A stretch of 64,000 nt of DNA from the NCBI RefSeq assembly GCF_016775005.1, contig NZ_JAEUXI010000003.1, forward strand, positions 124,001 through 188,000. The letters are read 5' to 3'. The notes beneath the pieces are model-generated. The model made no database searches, had not been told where the DNA came from, and was given only the letters and a program-made list of their open reading frames with translations. Source of the stretch: Streptococcus suis (GTDB lineage Bacteria > Bacillota > Bacilli > Lactobacillales > Streptococcaceae). How positions within the stretch are numbered: the stretch's first letter is position 1; the number at the start of each line of letters is the position of its first letter. This document shows positions 52,351 to 61,192 of the stretch, piece by piece. The translations under genes were made by a program, and so were the position numbers.

Positions 52351-53631
52351 ATGAAAAAGATTTTGAAAAATGCTACCTACCTATGGGTACTGACGGCGGA
52401 TATGCTGTCCAATTTTGGTGATGTTGTCTATTATCTGGCCTTGATGAACTATGTTTTACTGGTGCCCAACAGCCGTCTGGCACTGGCGATTGTGACCTTC
52501 TCGGAAATCTTCCCTAGCTTTATGGGCCTCTTTACAGGCTATCTGGCAGACAAGACGGTCAACAAAATCAGTACTATCAAGCTGACCCTCCTCTTCCGTG
52601 TGGCCCTCTACCTCATCCTCGGATTCTGCATGGGCTTTGTGCCATCCCTCTGGATTGTCGTGGTGGCTGCAAGCTTCAATGTCTTTGCAGACTTCGCTGG
52701 CTTCTATGAAAACGGCCTCTATACACCTCTGGGATTACGCGTAGCGCCCAAAGAAGAGCGGGAGCAGTACTCGGCCTTTCGCCAGACCGTTACCAGTCTC
52801 CTCAACATCGCCTTTCAGGCCCTCTCTGCCCTCTTGGTCGGCCTCCTCTCCTACCAAAACCTGGCCTTTCTCAACGCTGGCACCTTTTTGGCTGCTCTCC
52901 TCATCATGCAGCTGCTGACGCCGGCCTTTCGTAAACTCCTGACGGAGCAGCCTTTAAAAATAGCAGAGCAACCGAGTCAGACCGAGCAGGCAACCAAGGG
53001 TCCGGGCATTCTAGCTTCTTTCAAGCAAGCCATCGTGGAGCTGCGCAAGATCCCCGAGTTTCGCCTGGTCCTGATTACCAGCCCCATAATCAACGCCTGT
53101 GGAGCGATTCTCTATCCTATTCTGGTCCTGCTGATTAGCGAAGACTCAAGCCTTGTTTTTCTCAATGTTGAGACCACCCTTGCCCTGACAATTCTGATCT
53201 TCTTTGTCGGCAACATCTTGGGTTCGACCTTGGTCTTTACCCTTTTCAAAAAGACCAGCATGGTGACGCTTGAAATAGCAGCCACCTTCTCTCTACTAGG
53301 AGTATTTGTGGGAATGTTGCTTCATCAACTGCCAATTATTTTCTTCTTCCTTACTACAATGGGAATTAGTTCTGGAGCTAGCGGTCCCAAGTTTAATGCC
53401 AAGTTTGTCAATTCCATGCCAGAGGAACAGTTGGCGACCATTGGCGGAGCGGTATCGACCTATTTTATGCTAGGTCAGGCCTTTACTCGACTATTGGTAT
53501 CAGGTCTGGTCTTAGTCTTAGCTGTCGATCAGATTAGCGGACTTTTCCTAGCGGCAACTGGCTTGTTGGTCCTCTATGTCCTCTACTGGCTGTCTAGTAA
53601 CCAAAAAACACCTCAAAATCAGTCTATCTAG
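52351..53631 (+). CDS. Major facilitator superfamily transporter
   Basis: A 426-residue carrier with about 12 spans. GYLADK (residues 67-72) and related loop residues fit MFS exporters of the MefA/MacroLide-efflux-like group, but the substrate is unknown. The base composition is richer in C at third positions in the middle of the gene than in its neighbours. It carries a CodY-like box and ends in a terminator. Confidence 0.83.
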   Translation: MKKILKNATYLWVLTADMLSNFGDVVYYLALMNYVLLVPNSRLALAIVTFSEIFPSFMGLFTGYLADKTVNKISTIKLTLLFRVALYLILGFCMGFVPSLWIVVVAASFNVFADFAGFYENGLYTPLGLRVAPKEEREQYSAFRQTVTSLLNIAFQALSALLVGLLSYQNLAFLNAGTFLAALLIMQLLTPAFRKLLTEQPLKIAEQPSQTEQATKGPGILASFKQAIVELRKIPEFRLVLITSPIINACGAILYPILVLLISEDSSLVFLNVETTLALTILIFFVGNILGSTLVFTLFKKTSMVTLEIAATFSLLGVFVGMLLHQLPIIFFFLTTMGISSGASGPKFNAKFVNSMPEEQLATIGGAVSTYFMLGQAFTRLLVSGLVLVLAVDQISGLFLAATGLLVLYVLYWLSSNQKTPQNQSI

Positions 53632-53645
53632 GCTGATTTTTTCTA
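53615..53645 (+). terminator. Terminator of the MFS gene
   Basis: AAAATCAG / CTGATTTT stem spanning the stop codon, followed by T. Confidence 0.8.
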
Positions 53646-53703
53646 TCTTCTTGTTGTGTTCTATGCTATAATGTTCTTGATTGAAATTTTACAGGAGAGA
53701 AAC

Positions 53704-55158
53704 ATGACTAAACCAATTCGTGTGCGTTACGCACCAAGTCCAACGGGACTTTTGCATATCGGAAATGCTCGTACAGCATTGTTTAACTATCTTTTTGCCC
53801 GTCATCATGGCGGTACTTTCCTTATTCGTATCGAAGACACAGACCGCAAGCGCCATGTGGAAGACGGCGAGCGTTCTCAGCTTGAAAACCTGCGTTGGTT
53901 GGGTATTGACTGGGATGAGAGCCCAGAAACTCATGAGCAGTACCGTCAATCAGAGCGTTTGGATATTTACCAAAAGTATGTTGATCAGCTCTTGGCAGAA
54001 GGCAAGGCCTACAAGTCTTATGTGACAGAAGAAGAATTGGCAGCGGAGCGTGAGCGTCAAGAAGCTGCGGGCGAAACACCTCGCTACATCAACGAATACC
54101 TGGGTATGTCTGAAGATGAAAAAGCAGCCTACGTTGCAGAGCGTGAGGCAGCTGGCATTGTCCCAACTGTTCGCTTGGCCGTCAATGAAACTGGAATTTA
54201 CAAGTGGAATGACATGGTTAAGGGCGAAATCGAGTTCGAAGGTGTCAATATCGGTGGTGACTGGGTTATCCAGAAACGTGATGGCTATCCAACCTACAAC
54301 TTTGCCGTGGTGGTGGATGATTATCTCATGAACATCTCGCACGTTATCCGCGGAGACGACCACATTGCCAATACACCGAAGCAACTCATGGTCTACGAAG
54401 CACTTGGTTGGGAAGCACCAGAGTTTGGTCACATGACCTTGATTATCAACTCTGAGACTGGTAAAAAACTGTCCAAACGTGATACCAACACCCTTCAGTT
54501 TATCGAAGATTACCGTCGTAAAGGGTACATGCCTGAAGCTGTTTTCAACTTTATCGGTCTCTTGGGTTGGAACCCTGGTGGTGAAGAGGAAATCTTCTCC
54601 CGTGAGCAATTTATCCAACTCTTCGATGAAAATCGTCTCAGCAAGTCACCAGCAGCATTTGACCAGAAGAAAATGGACTGGATGAGCAATGAATACATCA
54701 AAAATGCTGATTTAGAAACTATTTTCAACCTTGCCAAACCTTTCTTGGAAGAAGCGGGTCGCTTGACAGACAAGGCAGAAAAATTGGTGGAACTTTACAA
54801 GCCACAAATGTCATCTGCAGATCAGATCGTTGGTTTGACAGACCTTTTCTTCTCTGATTTCCCAGAATTGACAGACGAGGAAAAAGAAGTCATGGCAGGT
54901 GAAACGGTACCGACTGTCCTCAATGCCCTCAAGGAAAAATTGGAGGCCATGACGGACGAAGATTTCCAACCAGATAACATCTTCCCACAAATCAAGGCTG
55001 TTCAAAAAGAAACAGGCATCAAGGGCAAAAACCTCTTCATGCCTATCCGTATCGCCGTTTCAGGCGAAATGCACGGACCAGAGTTGCCAAATACCATTTA
55101 CCTGCTCGGCCGTGAAAAATCTATCCAGCATATTGATAATATGTTGAAGAGTTTGTAA
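53704..55158 (+). CDS. gltX: Glutamyl-tRNA synthetase
   Basis: A 484-residue class I synthetase. HIGN (HIGH motif) in [17 protein letters not shown] and the KLSKR (KMSKS) motif are present. ATG 53704 has CAGGAGAG upstream; the longer reading carries no homology and includes the extended -10 TGCTATAAT (53664-53672). In streptococci this enzyme usually also charges tRNA-Gln with Glu for later amidation. Confidence 0.97.
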   Translation: MTKPIRVRYAPSPTGLLHIGNARTALFNYLFARHHGGTFLIRIEDTDRKRHVEDGERSQLENLRWLGIDWDESPETHEQYRQSERLDIYQKYVDQLLAEGKAYKSYVTEEELAAERERQEAAGETPRYINEYLGMSEDEKAAYVAEREAAGIVPTVRLAVNETGIYKWNDMVKGEIEFEGVNIGGDWVIQKRDGYPTYNFAVVVDDYLMNISHVIRGDDHIANTPKQLMVYEALGWEAPEFGHMTLIINSETGKKLSKRDTNTLQFIEDYRRKGYMPEAVFNFIGLLGWNPGGEEEIFSREQFIQLFDENRLSKSPAAFDQKKMDWMSNEYIKNADLETIFNLAKPFLEEAGRLTDKAEKLVELYKPQMSSADQIVGLTDLFFSDFPELTDEEKEVMAGETVPTVLNALKEKLEAMTDEDFQPDNIFPQIKAVQKETGIKGKNLFMPIRIAVSGEMHGPELPNTIYLLGREKSIQHIDNMLKSL

Positions 55159-55165
55159 GATAAAT

Positions 55166-55195
55166 AATCCCCGCTGTCCTGTGATAGCGGGGATT
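55166..55195. terminator. Terminator of gltX
   Basis: AATCCCCGCT / AGCGGGGATT stem with loop GTCCTGTGAT. Very similar to the terminator at 57635-57664. Confidence 0.85.
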
Positions 55196-55240
55196 TATCA
55201 TAGTTTGAAGCTATAACACTTGCGTTGAAAACGGTATAAC

Positions 55241-55255
55241 GATTTTCTGAAAAAC
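55241..55255 (+). promoter_or_regulatory. CodY-like box before mmuP
   Basis: GATTTTCTGAAAAAC matches 12 of 15 CodY consensus positions, 40 nt before the ATG of an amino-acid permease. Confidence 0.5.
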
Positions 55256-55295
55256 TGTGTTATCATAAATAAATCATTACTATTTAGGAGAGTTT

Positions 55296-56672
55296 ATGGA
55301 AAATCATAATTTTGAAAATCAAGGCACCTTTAACCGAGAAATGAACAGCCGTCATTTGCAGATGCTGTCCATCGGTGGGGTAATTGGTACAGGTTTGTTC
55401 TTGAGTTCAGGCTATACCATTGCACAGGCTGGACCTTTCGGCGCTGTTGCTGCTTATCTTTTTGGGGCTGTTATGGTTTATTTGGTCATGTTCTCTCTAG
55501 GGGAGCTTTCTGTAGCCATGCCAGTAACAGGCTCCTTCCATACCTATGCTACTAAGTTTATCAGTCCTGGTACTGGTTTTATGGTGGCATGGATGTATTG
55601 GCTTTGTTGGGTCGTTGCTTTGGCATCACAGTTCGTAGGAGCAGCTCAGCTTATGCAACGTTGGTTTCCTAGTGTACCAATTTGGATTTTTGCAACGATT
55701 TTCGCGGTCATTGTCTTTGGTTTGAACACGCTGTCTGTCGGCTGGTTTGCTCGAGCAGAAGACGCACTTTCCTCTGTCAAAGTCTATGCCATTATGGCAT
55801 TCATCATTTTAGGAACCTTGGCGATTTTTGGCATCTTGCCTTTTGAGGGGACCAATGCTGCGCCGCTCTTCAATAATATTACAGCCCAAGGCTTACTTCC
55901 TAACGGTTTGGTTGGTTTTATTTCGGTCATGCTATCTGTTAACTATGCCTTTTCAGGTGTGGAAATGATTGGAATTGCCGCAGGGGAGACAGATAATCCT
56001 AAGAAAGCTGTGCCACAAGCTATTAAATCGACCATCGGTCTCTTGGTTATCTTCTTTGTTTTGACTATCGTGGTCTTAGCAGCTTTGCTTCCCATGTCAG
56101 AAGCAGGTGTGACAGAAGCACCATTTGTACTTGTCCTAGACAAAATTGGTTTTCCTTACGCTGCTGACATTATGAACTTCATCATTTTGACGGCTATTTT
56201 ATCTGCGTCCACTTCAGGTCTCTACGCTTCAAGTCGTATGCTTTGGTCCTTGGCCAATGAAGGCATGATTAGCAAGGAATTGGTAAAAATCAACAAGCAT
56301 GGTGTTCCAATGCGTGGGATGATTTTGTCCATGATTGGTGTTGTCGTTGCCTTGATTGCATCAATTTATGCAGAAGAGACCATTTTCTTGGCCTTGGTTT
56401 CTATCGCTGGTTTTGCAGTTGTCATTGCTTGGTTGGCTATTCCGCTTGCACAAATCGGTTTCCGACGTGAATTTTTGAAAAACAATAGTGTAGATGAATT
56501 GGAATACAAGACACCATTTTCACCGACTTTGCCATGGATTACAGTTGTTTTGCTGGTTATTTCCATCATCGGAATTGGCTGGGATCCTTCTCAGCGTGCC
56601 GGCCTCTACTTTGGTGTACCCTTTATGATTGGTTGCTATATTTATCACTATATTCGTTTTAAAAAGTGGTAG
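55296..56672 (+). CDS. mmuP: Amino acid permease, probably S-methylmethionine
   Basis: A 458-residue APC-family transporter with 12 spans. The N-terminal consensus SIGGVIGTGLFLSSG and the NYAFSGVEMIGIAAGE loop are typical of the amino-acid transporter subgroup. Substrate is inferred from the next gene, mmuM, which lies 11 nt downstream: together they import S-methylmethionine and use it to methylate homocysteine. Confidence 0.9.
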   Translation: MENHNFENQGTFNREMNSRHLQMLSIGGVIGTGLFLSSGYTIAQAGPFGAVAAYLFGAVMVYLVMFSLGELSVAMPVTGSFHTYATKFISPGTGFMVAWMYWLCWVVALASQFVGAAQLMQRWFPSVPIWIFATIFAVIVFGLNTLSVGWFARAEDALSSVKVYAIMAFIILGTLAIFGILPFEGTNAAPLFNNITAQGLLPNGLVGFISVMLSVNYAFSGVEMIGIAAGETDNPKKAVPQAIKSTIGLLVIFFVLTIVVLAALLPMSEAGVTEAPFVLVLDKIGFPYAADIMNFIILTAILSASTSGLYASSRMLWSLANEGMISKELVKINKHGVPMRGMILSMIGVVVALIASIYAEETIFLALVSIAGFAVVIAWLAIPLAQIGFRREFLKNNSVDELEYKTPFSPTLPWITVVLLVISIIGIGWDPSQRAGLYFGVPFMIGCYIYHYIRFKKW

Positions 56673-56683
56673 GGGGTTCTAGA

Positions 56684-57631
56684 ATGAGTCGTTTTAAGGA
56701 ATTATTAGACAATCAAGAGTTTGTTATTTTACATGGTGCTCTTGGGACGGAATTGGAATTTCGAGGTCATGATGTATCAGGTAAGCTCTGGTCTGCCAAG
56801 TATCTGTTGGAGAATCCCCAGCTAATCAAGGACATTCACAAGGACTATATTCGTGCTGGAGCAGATTTGGTCACGACATCAACCTATCAAGCGACTTTTG
56901 AAGGTTTGGCGGAAGCTGGTTTGTCACAGGCTGAGGCTGAAAAGTTGATTCGTCTGACAGTTGATTTGGCTAAGGAGGCTCGAGACGAGGTTTGGGCTGA
57001 CTTGTCGGAGGTTGAAAAAGGACAACGAACCTATCCCCTTATTTCAGGTGACGTTGGTCCATACGCGGCCTATCTAGCCAATGGTTCAGAGTACACAGGT
57101 GATTATGGCAACATCAGTTTAGCGGAATTGAAGACTTTCCACCGTCGTCGGATAGAGCTCCTCTTAGAACAGGGGGCAGAGCTCTTGGCCTTGGAGACCA
57201 TTCCCAATTTTCTCGAAACACAAGCCTTGGTAGAGTTGCTGGCAGATGATTTCCCAAATGTCGAAGCCTATATCAGCTTCACCTCGCAGGACAGTCAGTC
57301 GATTTCTGACGGAACATCAATTGAGAAAATAGCAGAGCTGATTAACAGCAGCGAGCAGGTTTTAGCAGTTGGTCTTAACTGTACAGCACCGTCTCTTTAC
57401 CCAGCCTTTCTCAGTCAGTTGAGAGAAAAAACGGATAAACCATTTGTCACCTATCCAAATTCAGGGGAGGTTTATGATGGAGCCACTCAAGCTTGGAAGG
57501 AAAAGGCTGATGATAGCCATTCCCTATTGGACAATACTCTTGCTTGGCATAAGCTAGGAGCTAAAGTGGTTGGAGGTTGTTGCCGAACCCGACCAGCTGA
57601 TATTGAAAGTCTAGTTGCTGGATTGAAATAA
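56684..57631 (+). CDS. mmuM: Homocysteine S-methyltransferase
   Basis: A 315-residue zinc-dependent methyltransferase making methionine from homocysteine and S-methylmethionine. Zinc cysteines are seen in GLNCTAP and VGGCCRTRPADI. ATG 56684 follows AGGGGG; an upstream in-frame reading overlaps mmuP and is rejected. Second gene of the mmuPM operon. Confidence 0.95.
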   Translation: MSRFKELLDNQEFVILHGALGTELEFRGHDVSGKLWSAKYLLENPQLIKDIHKDYIRAGADLVTTSTYQATFEGLAEAGLSQAEAEKLIRLTVDLAKEARDEVWADLSEVEKGQRTYPLISGDVGPYAAYLANGSEYTGDYGNISLAELKTFHRRRIELLLEQGAELLALETIPNFLETQALVELLADDFPNVEAYISFTSQDSQSISDGTSIEKIAELINSSEQVLAVGLNCTAPSLYPAFLSQLREKTDKPFVTYPNSGEVYDGATQAWKEKADDSHSLLDNTLAWHKLGAKVVGGCCRTRPADIESLVAGLK

Positions 57632-57634
57632 ATG

Positions 57635-57664
57635 AATCCCCGCAGTCCTGTGTCGGCGGGGATT
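57635..57664. terminator. Terminator of mmuPM
   Basis: AATCCCCGC / GCGGGGATT stem with T tail. The arms and the loop core GTCCTGTG repeat those of the terminator before mmuP. Confidence 0.85.
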
Positions 57665-57667
57665 TTG

Positions 57668-58030
57668 TTATAAATTCTGTAATTTTTCCTCAATCTGCAG
57701 GAGTAGGTTTTCTAAATTTTCCTTATGTTCTTGGAGCAGGAGGATTTGTTTTTCACGGTCGACAATTTCGTCCAGTATGACCTGTTTGTTTTCTTTTAGC
57801 TGTTCGAGACTGCCGCATTTGGTGTCGTGAAGTTCTTTGATACGGATAATAGCTTTCACAGATAGGCCTAACTGGTGAAGTCCTAGTATATTTTCTAGGT
57901 TGTTGATTTCTTCTTCGTTCCAGTAGTAGTTACCGTTAACCAGCTGAGGTTGTAAGAGTTCTTGTTCGATGTAGAAACGAAGCGTATCACGTTTGATACC
58001 AAATTGTTGCATAACTTATCCTGTTTTCAT
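57668..58030 (-). pseudogene. MerR-family regulator with an in-frame stop at codon 5
   Basis: The gene should begin at ATG 58030, which has RBS GAGGAGA in place, and would read MKTG-stop-VMQQFGIKRDTLRFYI. A TAA at 58016-58018 interrupts it; a single C-to-T change in CAA (Gln) would explain it. The rest (114 residues from ATG 58012) is intact: HTH, the YYWNEEEINNL segment and a C-terminal dimer coiled coil (about 85-114). Restart at ATG 58012, 3 nt after the stop, is possible by reinitiation and would lose only a few residues of the first HTH strand, so it may still be partly active. Confidence 0.75.
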
Positions 58031-58039
58031 AATCTCCTC

Positions 58040-58070
58040 TTGACAGTGCCTTACCCCCTCATGATACATT
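58040..58070 (+). promoter_or_regulatory. Promoter with 19-bp spacer, MerR-type
   Basis: TTGACA (58040-58045), 19 bp, TACATT (58065-58070). Overlong 19-20 bp spacers are the mark of promoters activated by MerR proteins. It drives the small membrane protein gene, divergent from the MerR gene. An alternative -10 GATACA gives a 17-bp spacer. Confidence 0.5.
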
Positions 58071-58089
58071 GATGGGAAAGGAGTTATAT

Positions 58090-58380
58090 ATGGTCATTGT
58101 TGTTAAATGCTTGATTGTGCTTTATTTGGGGCTGTTGCCTGTGTCTGCTTGGGTTTATCGCAAGCAGATGCCCAAGTGGTTACTAGCTTTGTATGCCTGC
58201 CCAGTGTTGCTCAGTTTGTTGGGCTGGCAGACCAGTTGGGGTTTTCTGTTGGGGTTGGCTTTAGCTTGCGGGGTACGCGTTTTAGGAGGTCGCCTGATTT
58301 TTGGGGAAAATCATCTTAACCATTTTCTTTCTCATCTGGCAGTCAGTCTGGTCTTGGCTTTAGGGCTTTTCCTGTTCTAA
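58090..58380 (+). CDS. Small membrane protein of unknown function
   Basis: A 96-residue protein with three hydrophobic spans (about 3-22, 30-60, 78-96) and few charges. ATG 58090 lies 6 nt after AAAGGAG. It is divergent from the MerR gene, hence its likely target. Its 3' end overlaps that of the convergent NUDIX gene by 21 nt. Confidence 0.7.
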   Translation: MVIVVKCLIVLYLGLLPVSAWVYRKQMPKWLLALYACPVLLSLLGWQTSWGFLLGLALACGVRVLGGRLIFGENHLNHFLSHLAVSLVLALGLFLF

Positions 58381-58869
58381 AAATAACCTCTCCACATAGT
58401 CCTTCTGCCTTGGAATGACTAGCTCTGTTTCCAGAAAATCTTTCAGTTTTTCTTGTGGAACCCAGATGTAGTGGCTGGTTTCTTCGGCTTGGAGTTGGAT
58501 GGCAGATTTGTCCCAGTCGGTTTCAGCCCAGTAGCAGTGGAAGATACACTGATCATCATGGGCGATAAAGTGTGTATGGTGGCGGAGCTGGTTAGTTGTC
58601 AGTTCAATGCCTGTCTCTTCGCGGACTTCACGTAAAATGGCCTGCTCTGCTATTTCCCCAAACAAGGCCGATCCTCCTGCTGTCGCTTCATAATAGTCAG
58701 GGTAGGAGGGCTTGGTGCTGTCGCGTTGCATAAAGAGGGTGCTGCCGTCACGGTGGCGGATGATGCACTCGACGACTAGGTGGTAGAGACCGTTGGGAAT
58801 GGCTTGACCGCGCGTGAGGGTGTGGTCGGTCAGTTGGCAGTCAGCTGTGTAGGCGTTCCAGATTTCCAT
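58360..58869 (-). CDS. NUDIX hydrolase
   Basis: A 169-residue NUDIX-fold enzyme with the box GGSALFGE...REVREETGIEL. The N-terminal segment (EIWNAYTADCQLT) and the GLYHLVVECIIRH strand resemble the isopentenyl-diphosphate isomerase-like subgroup, but the substrate cannot be assigned. ATG 58869 follows AAGGAGCAAA; the longer reading is not supported. Confidence 0.87.
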   Translation of the reverse strand: MEIWNAYTADCQLTDHTLTRGQAIPNGLYHLVVECIIRHRDGSTLFMQRDSTKPSYPDYYEATAGGSALFGEIAEQAILREVREETGIELTTNQLRHHTHFIAHDDQCIFHCYWAETDWDKSAIQLQAEETSHYIWVPQEKLKDFLETELVIPRQKDYVERLFLEQEKP

Positions 58870-58975
58870 GTTTTGCTCCTTTTCTATCCTTCTATTATAG
58901 CATAGGCAGTTTTCTTGTGCGCTTGTACGGACAAATCTGTGATATAATAGGGTGACGATAGAAAAGGAGAATTTT

Positions 58976-59859
58976 ATGCAAGCCATTATCCCTCATCTCT
59001 GGTATGATACAGAGGCAAAAGAGGCTGTGGCCTTTTATGTGGACCTTTTCGGTGGCAAGATTGACTGGACCTATACCATTACGGATACTCCATCAGGTGA
59101 TGCGGATTTGGTCCAATTCCAACTGGGCGATATGACCCTGGCGGCGATTAGCGCGGGGCCTTATTTCAAGCTCAATGAGTCCATGTCCCTCATGGTGTCG
59201 GTGGCTGACAAGGCAGAGCTGACCCGCCTTTATGAAGCCCTATCAGACGGTGGTCGTGTGCTTATGCCTTTGGCAGAATATCCCTTCAGCCCTTACTATG
59301 TCTGGTTGGAAGACCGCTTCGGTTTGTCTTGGCAATTGTCCTATGCACCGGACTTGGACAAGCCCTATCAATTTGATATCTGCCTGCTTTTCTCCAGGAC
59401 CAGGTCGGTTTAGCCGAGCCTATGTTGGACTACTACAAGGATAAGCTGCCTCAAGCTCGTCTTGGTCGCTTGTCTTACTATGGCGAAGAGGCTGCGGTGG
59501 CTGCTGCCAAGTTAAATTATGCGGAGCTGTTTATCGGAGACCAAAAAATGATCGCTATGGACCACGGTTACGGTGGCGAGGCCTCTTTCAACGAAGCCTT
59601 CTCGCTCATGGTCTATGTAGACAGTCAGGAAGAAGCAGAAAGTTGGTATGAGAAGGTCTCGGCAGTTCCAGAAGCGGAGATTTGCGGTTGGGCCAAGGAC
59701 CAGTTTGGGATTTCCTGGCAAATTGTGCCGCGTATTTTGATGGAGGCATACGATACGGCTAGCCCAGAAAAGGTCAAGGCAGTCAATGCGGCTGTGATGA
59801 CCATGAAACGTTTGGACATTGCGACCATACAAGAATTACTGAATCAAAAAGCTGACTAG
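58976..59859 (+). pseudogene. Frameshifted two-domain VOC (PhnB/glyoxalase-like) protein
   Basis: The first 145 codons (from ATG 58976, RBS AAAAGGAGA) encode one VOC domain (IIPHLWYDTEAKEAVAFY, DRFGLSWQL). They run out of frame into a stop at 59411-59413. The second half stays open in another frame from about 59395 to 59859 (DQVGLAEPMLDYYKDKL, then DQFGISWQIVP), a second VOC domain. A one-base deletion near 59390-59395 explains it: TTCCTCCAG would restore a protein of about 294 residues. The internal ATG 59422 has no RBS, so two separate genes are unlikely. Confidence 0.82.
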
Positions 59860-59871
59860 AGTCAGCTTTTT
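59847..59871 (+). terminator. Terminator of the VOC gene
   Basis: AAAAGCTGAC-TAGA-GTCAGCTTTT over the stop codon. Confidence 0.9.
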
Positions 59872-59889
59872 TAGTTATTTAAATAAAAA

Positions 59890-59940
59890 AGAATAAAAAT
59901 ACAATTTTCTCTTGAAATTTGAATAAATATGCAGTATACT
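59890..59940 (+). promoter_or_regulatory. argG promoter with ARG boxes
   Basis: TTGAAA (59912-59917), 17 bp, TATACT (59935-59940). The spacer holds TGAATAAATATGCA (59920-59933), 13 of 14 matches to the ARG box TGAATWWWWATTCA. A second, weaker box AGAATAAAAATACA (59890-59903) lies 30 bp upstream. ArgR/AhrC bound in the spacer should repress argGH when arginine is present. Confidence 0.75.
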
Positions 59941-59985
59941 ATGACTACGTTTCAATCAAACGAATGAAAAAAAGAGGGAATAGAT

Positions 59986-61179
59986 ATGTCAAAAGAAAAA
60001 TTAATCTTAGCTTATTCAGGTGGTCTTGATACTTCAGTTGCGATTGCTTGGTTGAAAAAAGACTATGATGTCATTGCGGTTTGTATGGATGTTGGAGAGG
60101 GCAAGGACCTTGACTTTATTCATGATAAGGCCTTGTCAATCGGTGCTATCGAGTCCCATGTATTGGATGTAAAAGAAGAATTCGCCCAAGAATATGTCCT
60201 ACCAGCCCTACAAGCCCATGCCTACTATGAGCAAAAATATCCGCTGGTATCGGCTCTCAGTCGTCCCTTGATTTCTAAAAAGTTGGTGGAAATGGCTCAT
60301 CAGACAGGAGCAACCACCATCGCCCACGGTTGTACTGGTAAGGGAAATGACCAGGTGCGGTTTGAGGTAGCCATTGCAGCCCTGGATCCAAGTTTGAAAG
60401 TTGTGGCTCCTGTTCGTGAGTGGAAGTGGGCGCGTGAAGAGGAAATTATCTTCGCCAAGGAAAATGGTGTACCAGTCCCAGCTGACCTGGACAGTCCTTA
60501 CTCAGTCGACCAAAACCTTTGGGGTCGTGCCAATGAGTGTGGAGTTTTAGAAAATCCATGGAATGAAGCGCCAGAAGATGCTTTTGGCATCACTACTTCT
60601 CCAGAAAATGCGCCAGATACTCCTGAGTATGTCGATATTGAGTTTAAAGCAGGTGTTCCCGTTGCTGTAAATGGTGAAGAGTTAAGTCTGGCTAATCTCA
60701 TTCAAAAACTCAATGTCATTGCTGGTAAGCATGGTGTGGGTCGGATTGACCACGTGGAAAATCGTTTGGTCGGAATCAAGTCGCGTGAAATTTATGAGTG
60801 TCCAGGTGCTATTACCCTTCTGACAGCCCACAAGGAAATTGAAGATTTGACCCTGGTGCGGGAAGTATCGCATTTCAAACCGATTATTTCAAATGAACTC
60901 TCTAACTTGATTTACAATGGTTTGTGGTTTAATCCAGCAACAGATGCCTTGAAGGCCTATCTTGCTCAGACCCAGGCAGTTGTTAATGGCACCGCAAAAG
61001 TGAAATTGTATAAGGGGTCAGCCAAAGTGGTTGCTCGGAAATCTCCAAATTCCCTTTATGACGAAGATTTGGCAACCTATACCAGTGCAGATACTTTTGA
61101 CCAAGATGCAGCAGTTGGTTTCATCAAGCTTTGGGGCTTGCCAACCAAGGTCAATGCGGAAATTCATAAAAAGAGCTAG
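59986..61179 (+). CDS. argG: Argininosuccinate synthase
   Basis: A 397-residue ATP-dependent ligase of arginine synthesis (citrulline plus aspartate). The PP-loop motif [11 protein letters not shown] and [13 protein letters not shown] are clear. Length is normal. The argH start lies 13 nt downstream. RBS AGAGGGAA is moderate. Confidence 0.97.
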   Translation: MSKEKLILAYSGGLDTSVAIAWLKKDYDVIAVCMDVGEGKDLDFIHDKALSIGAIESHVLDVKEEFAQEYVLPALQAHAYYEQKYPLVSALSRPLISKKLVEMAHQTGATTIAHGCTGKGNDQVRFEVAIAALDPSLKVVAPVREWKWAREEEIIFAKENGVPVPADLDSPYSVDQNLWGRANECGVLENPWNEAPEDAFGITTSPENAPDTPEYVDIEFKAGVPVAVNGEELSLANLIQKLNVIAGKHGVGRIDHVENRLVGIKSREIYECPGAITLLTAHKEIEDLTLVREVSHFKPIISNELSNLIYNGLWFNPATDALKAYLAQTQAVVNGTAKVKLYKGSAKVVARKSPNSLYDEDLATYTSADTFDQDAAVGFIKLWGLPTKVNAEIHKKS

Positions 61180-61192
61180 AAAGTAGGAGATT

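Noticed and set aside
59422-59859. Separate VOC gene
   Set aside because: No RBS, and the open frame extends upstream to join the preceding domain through one missing base.
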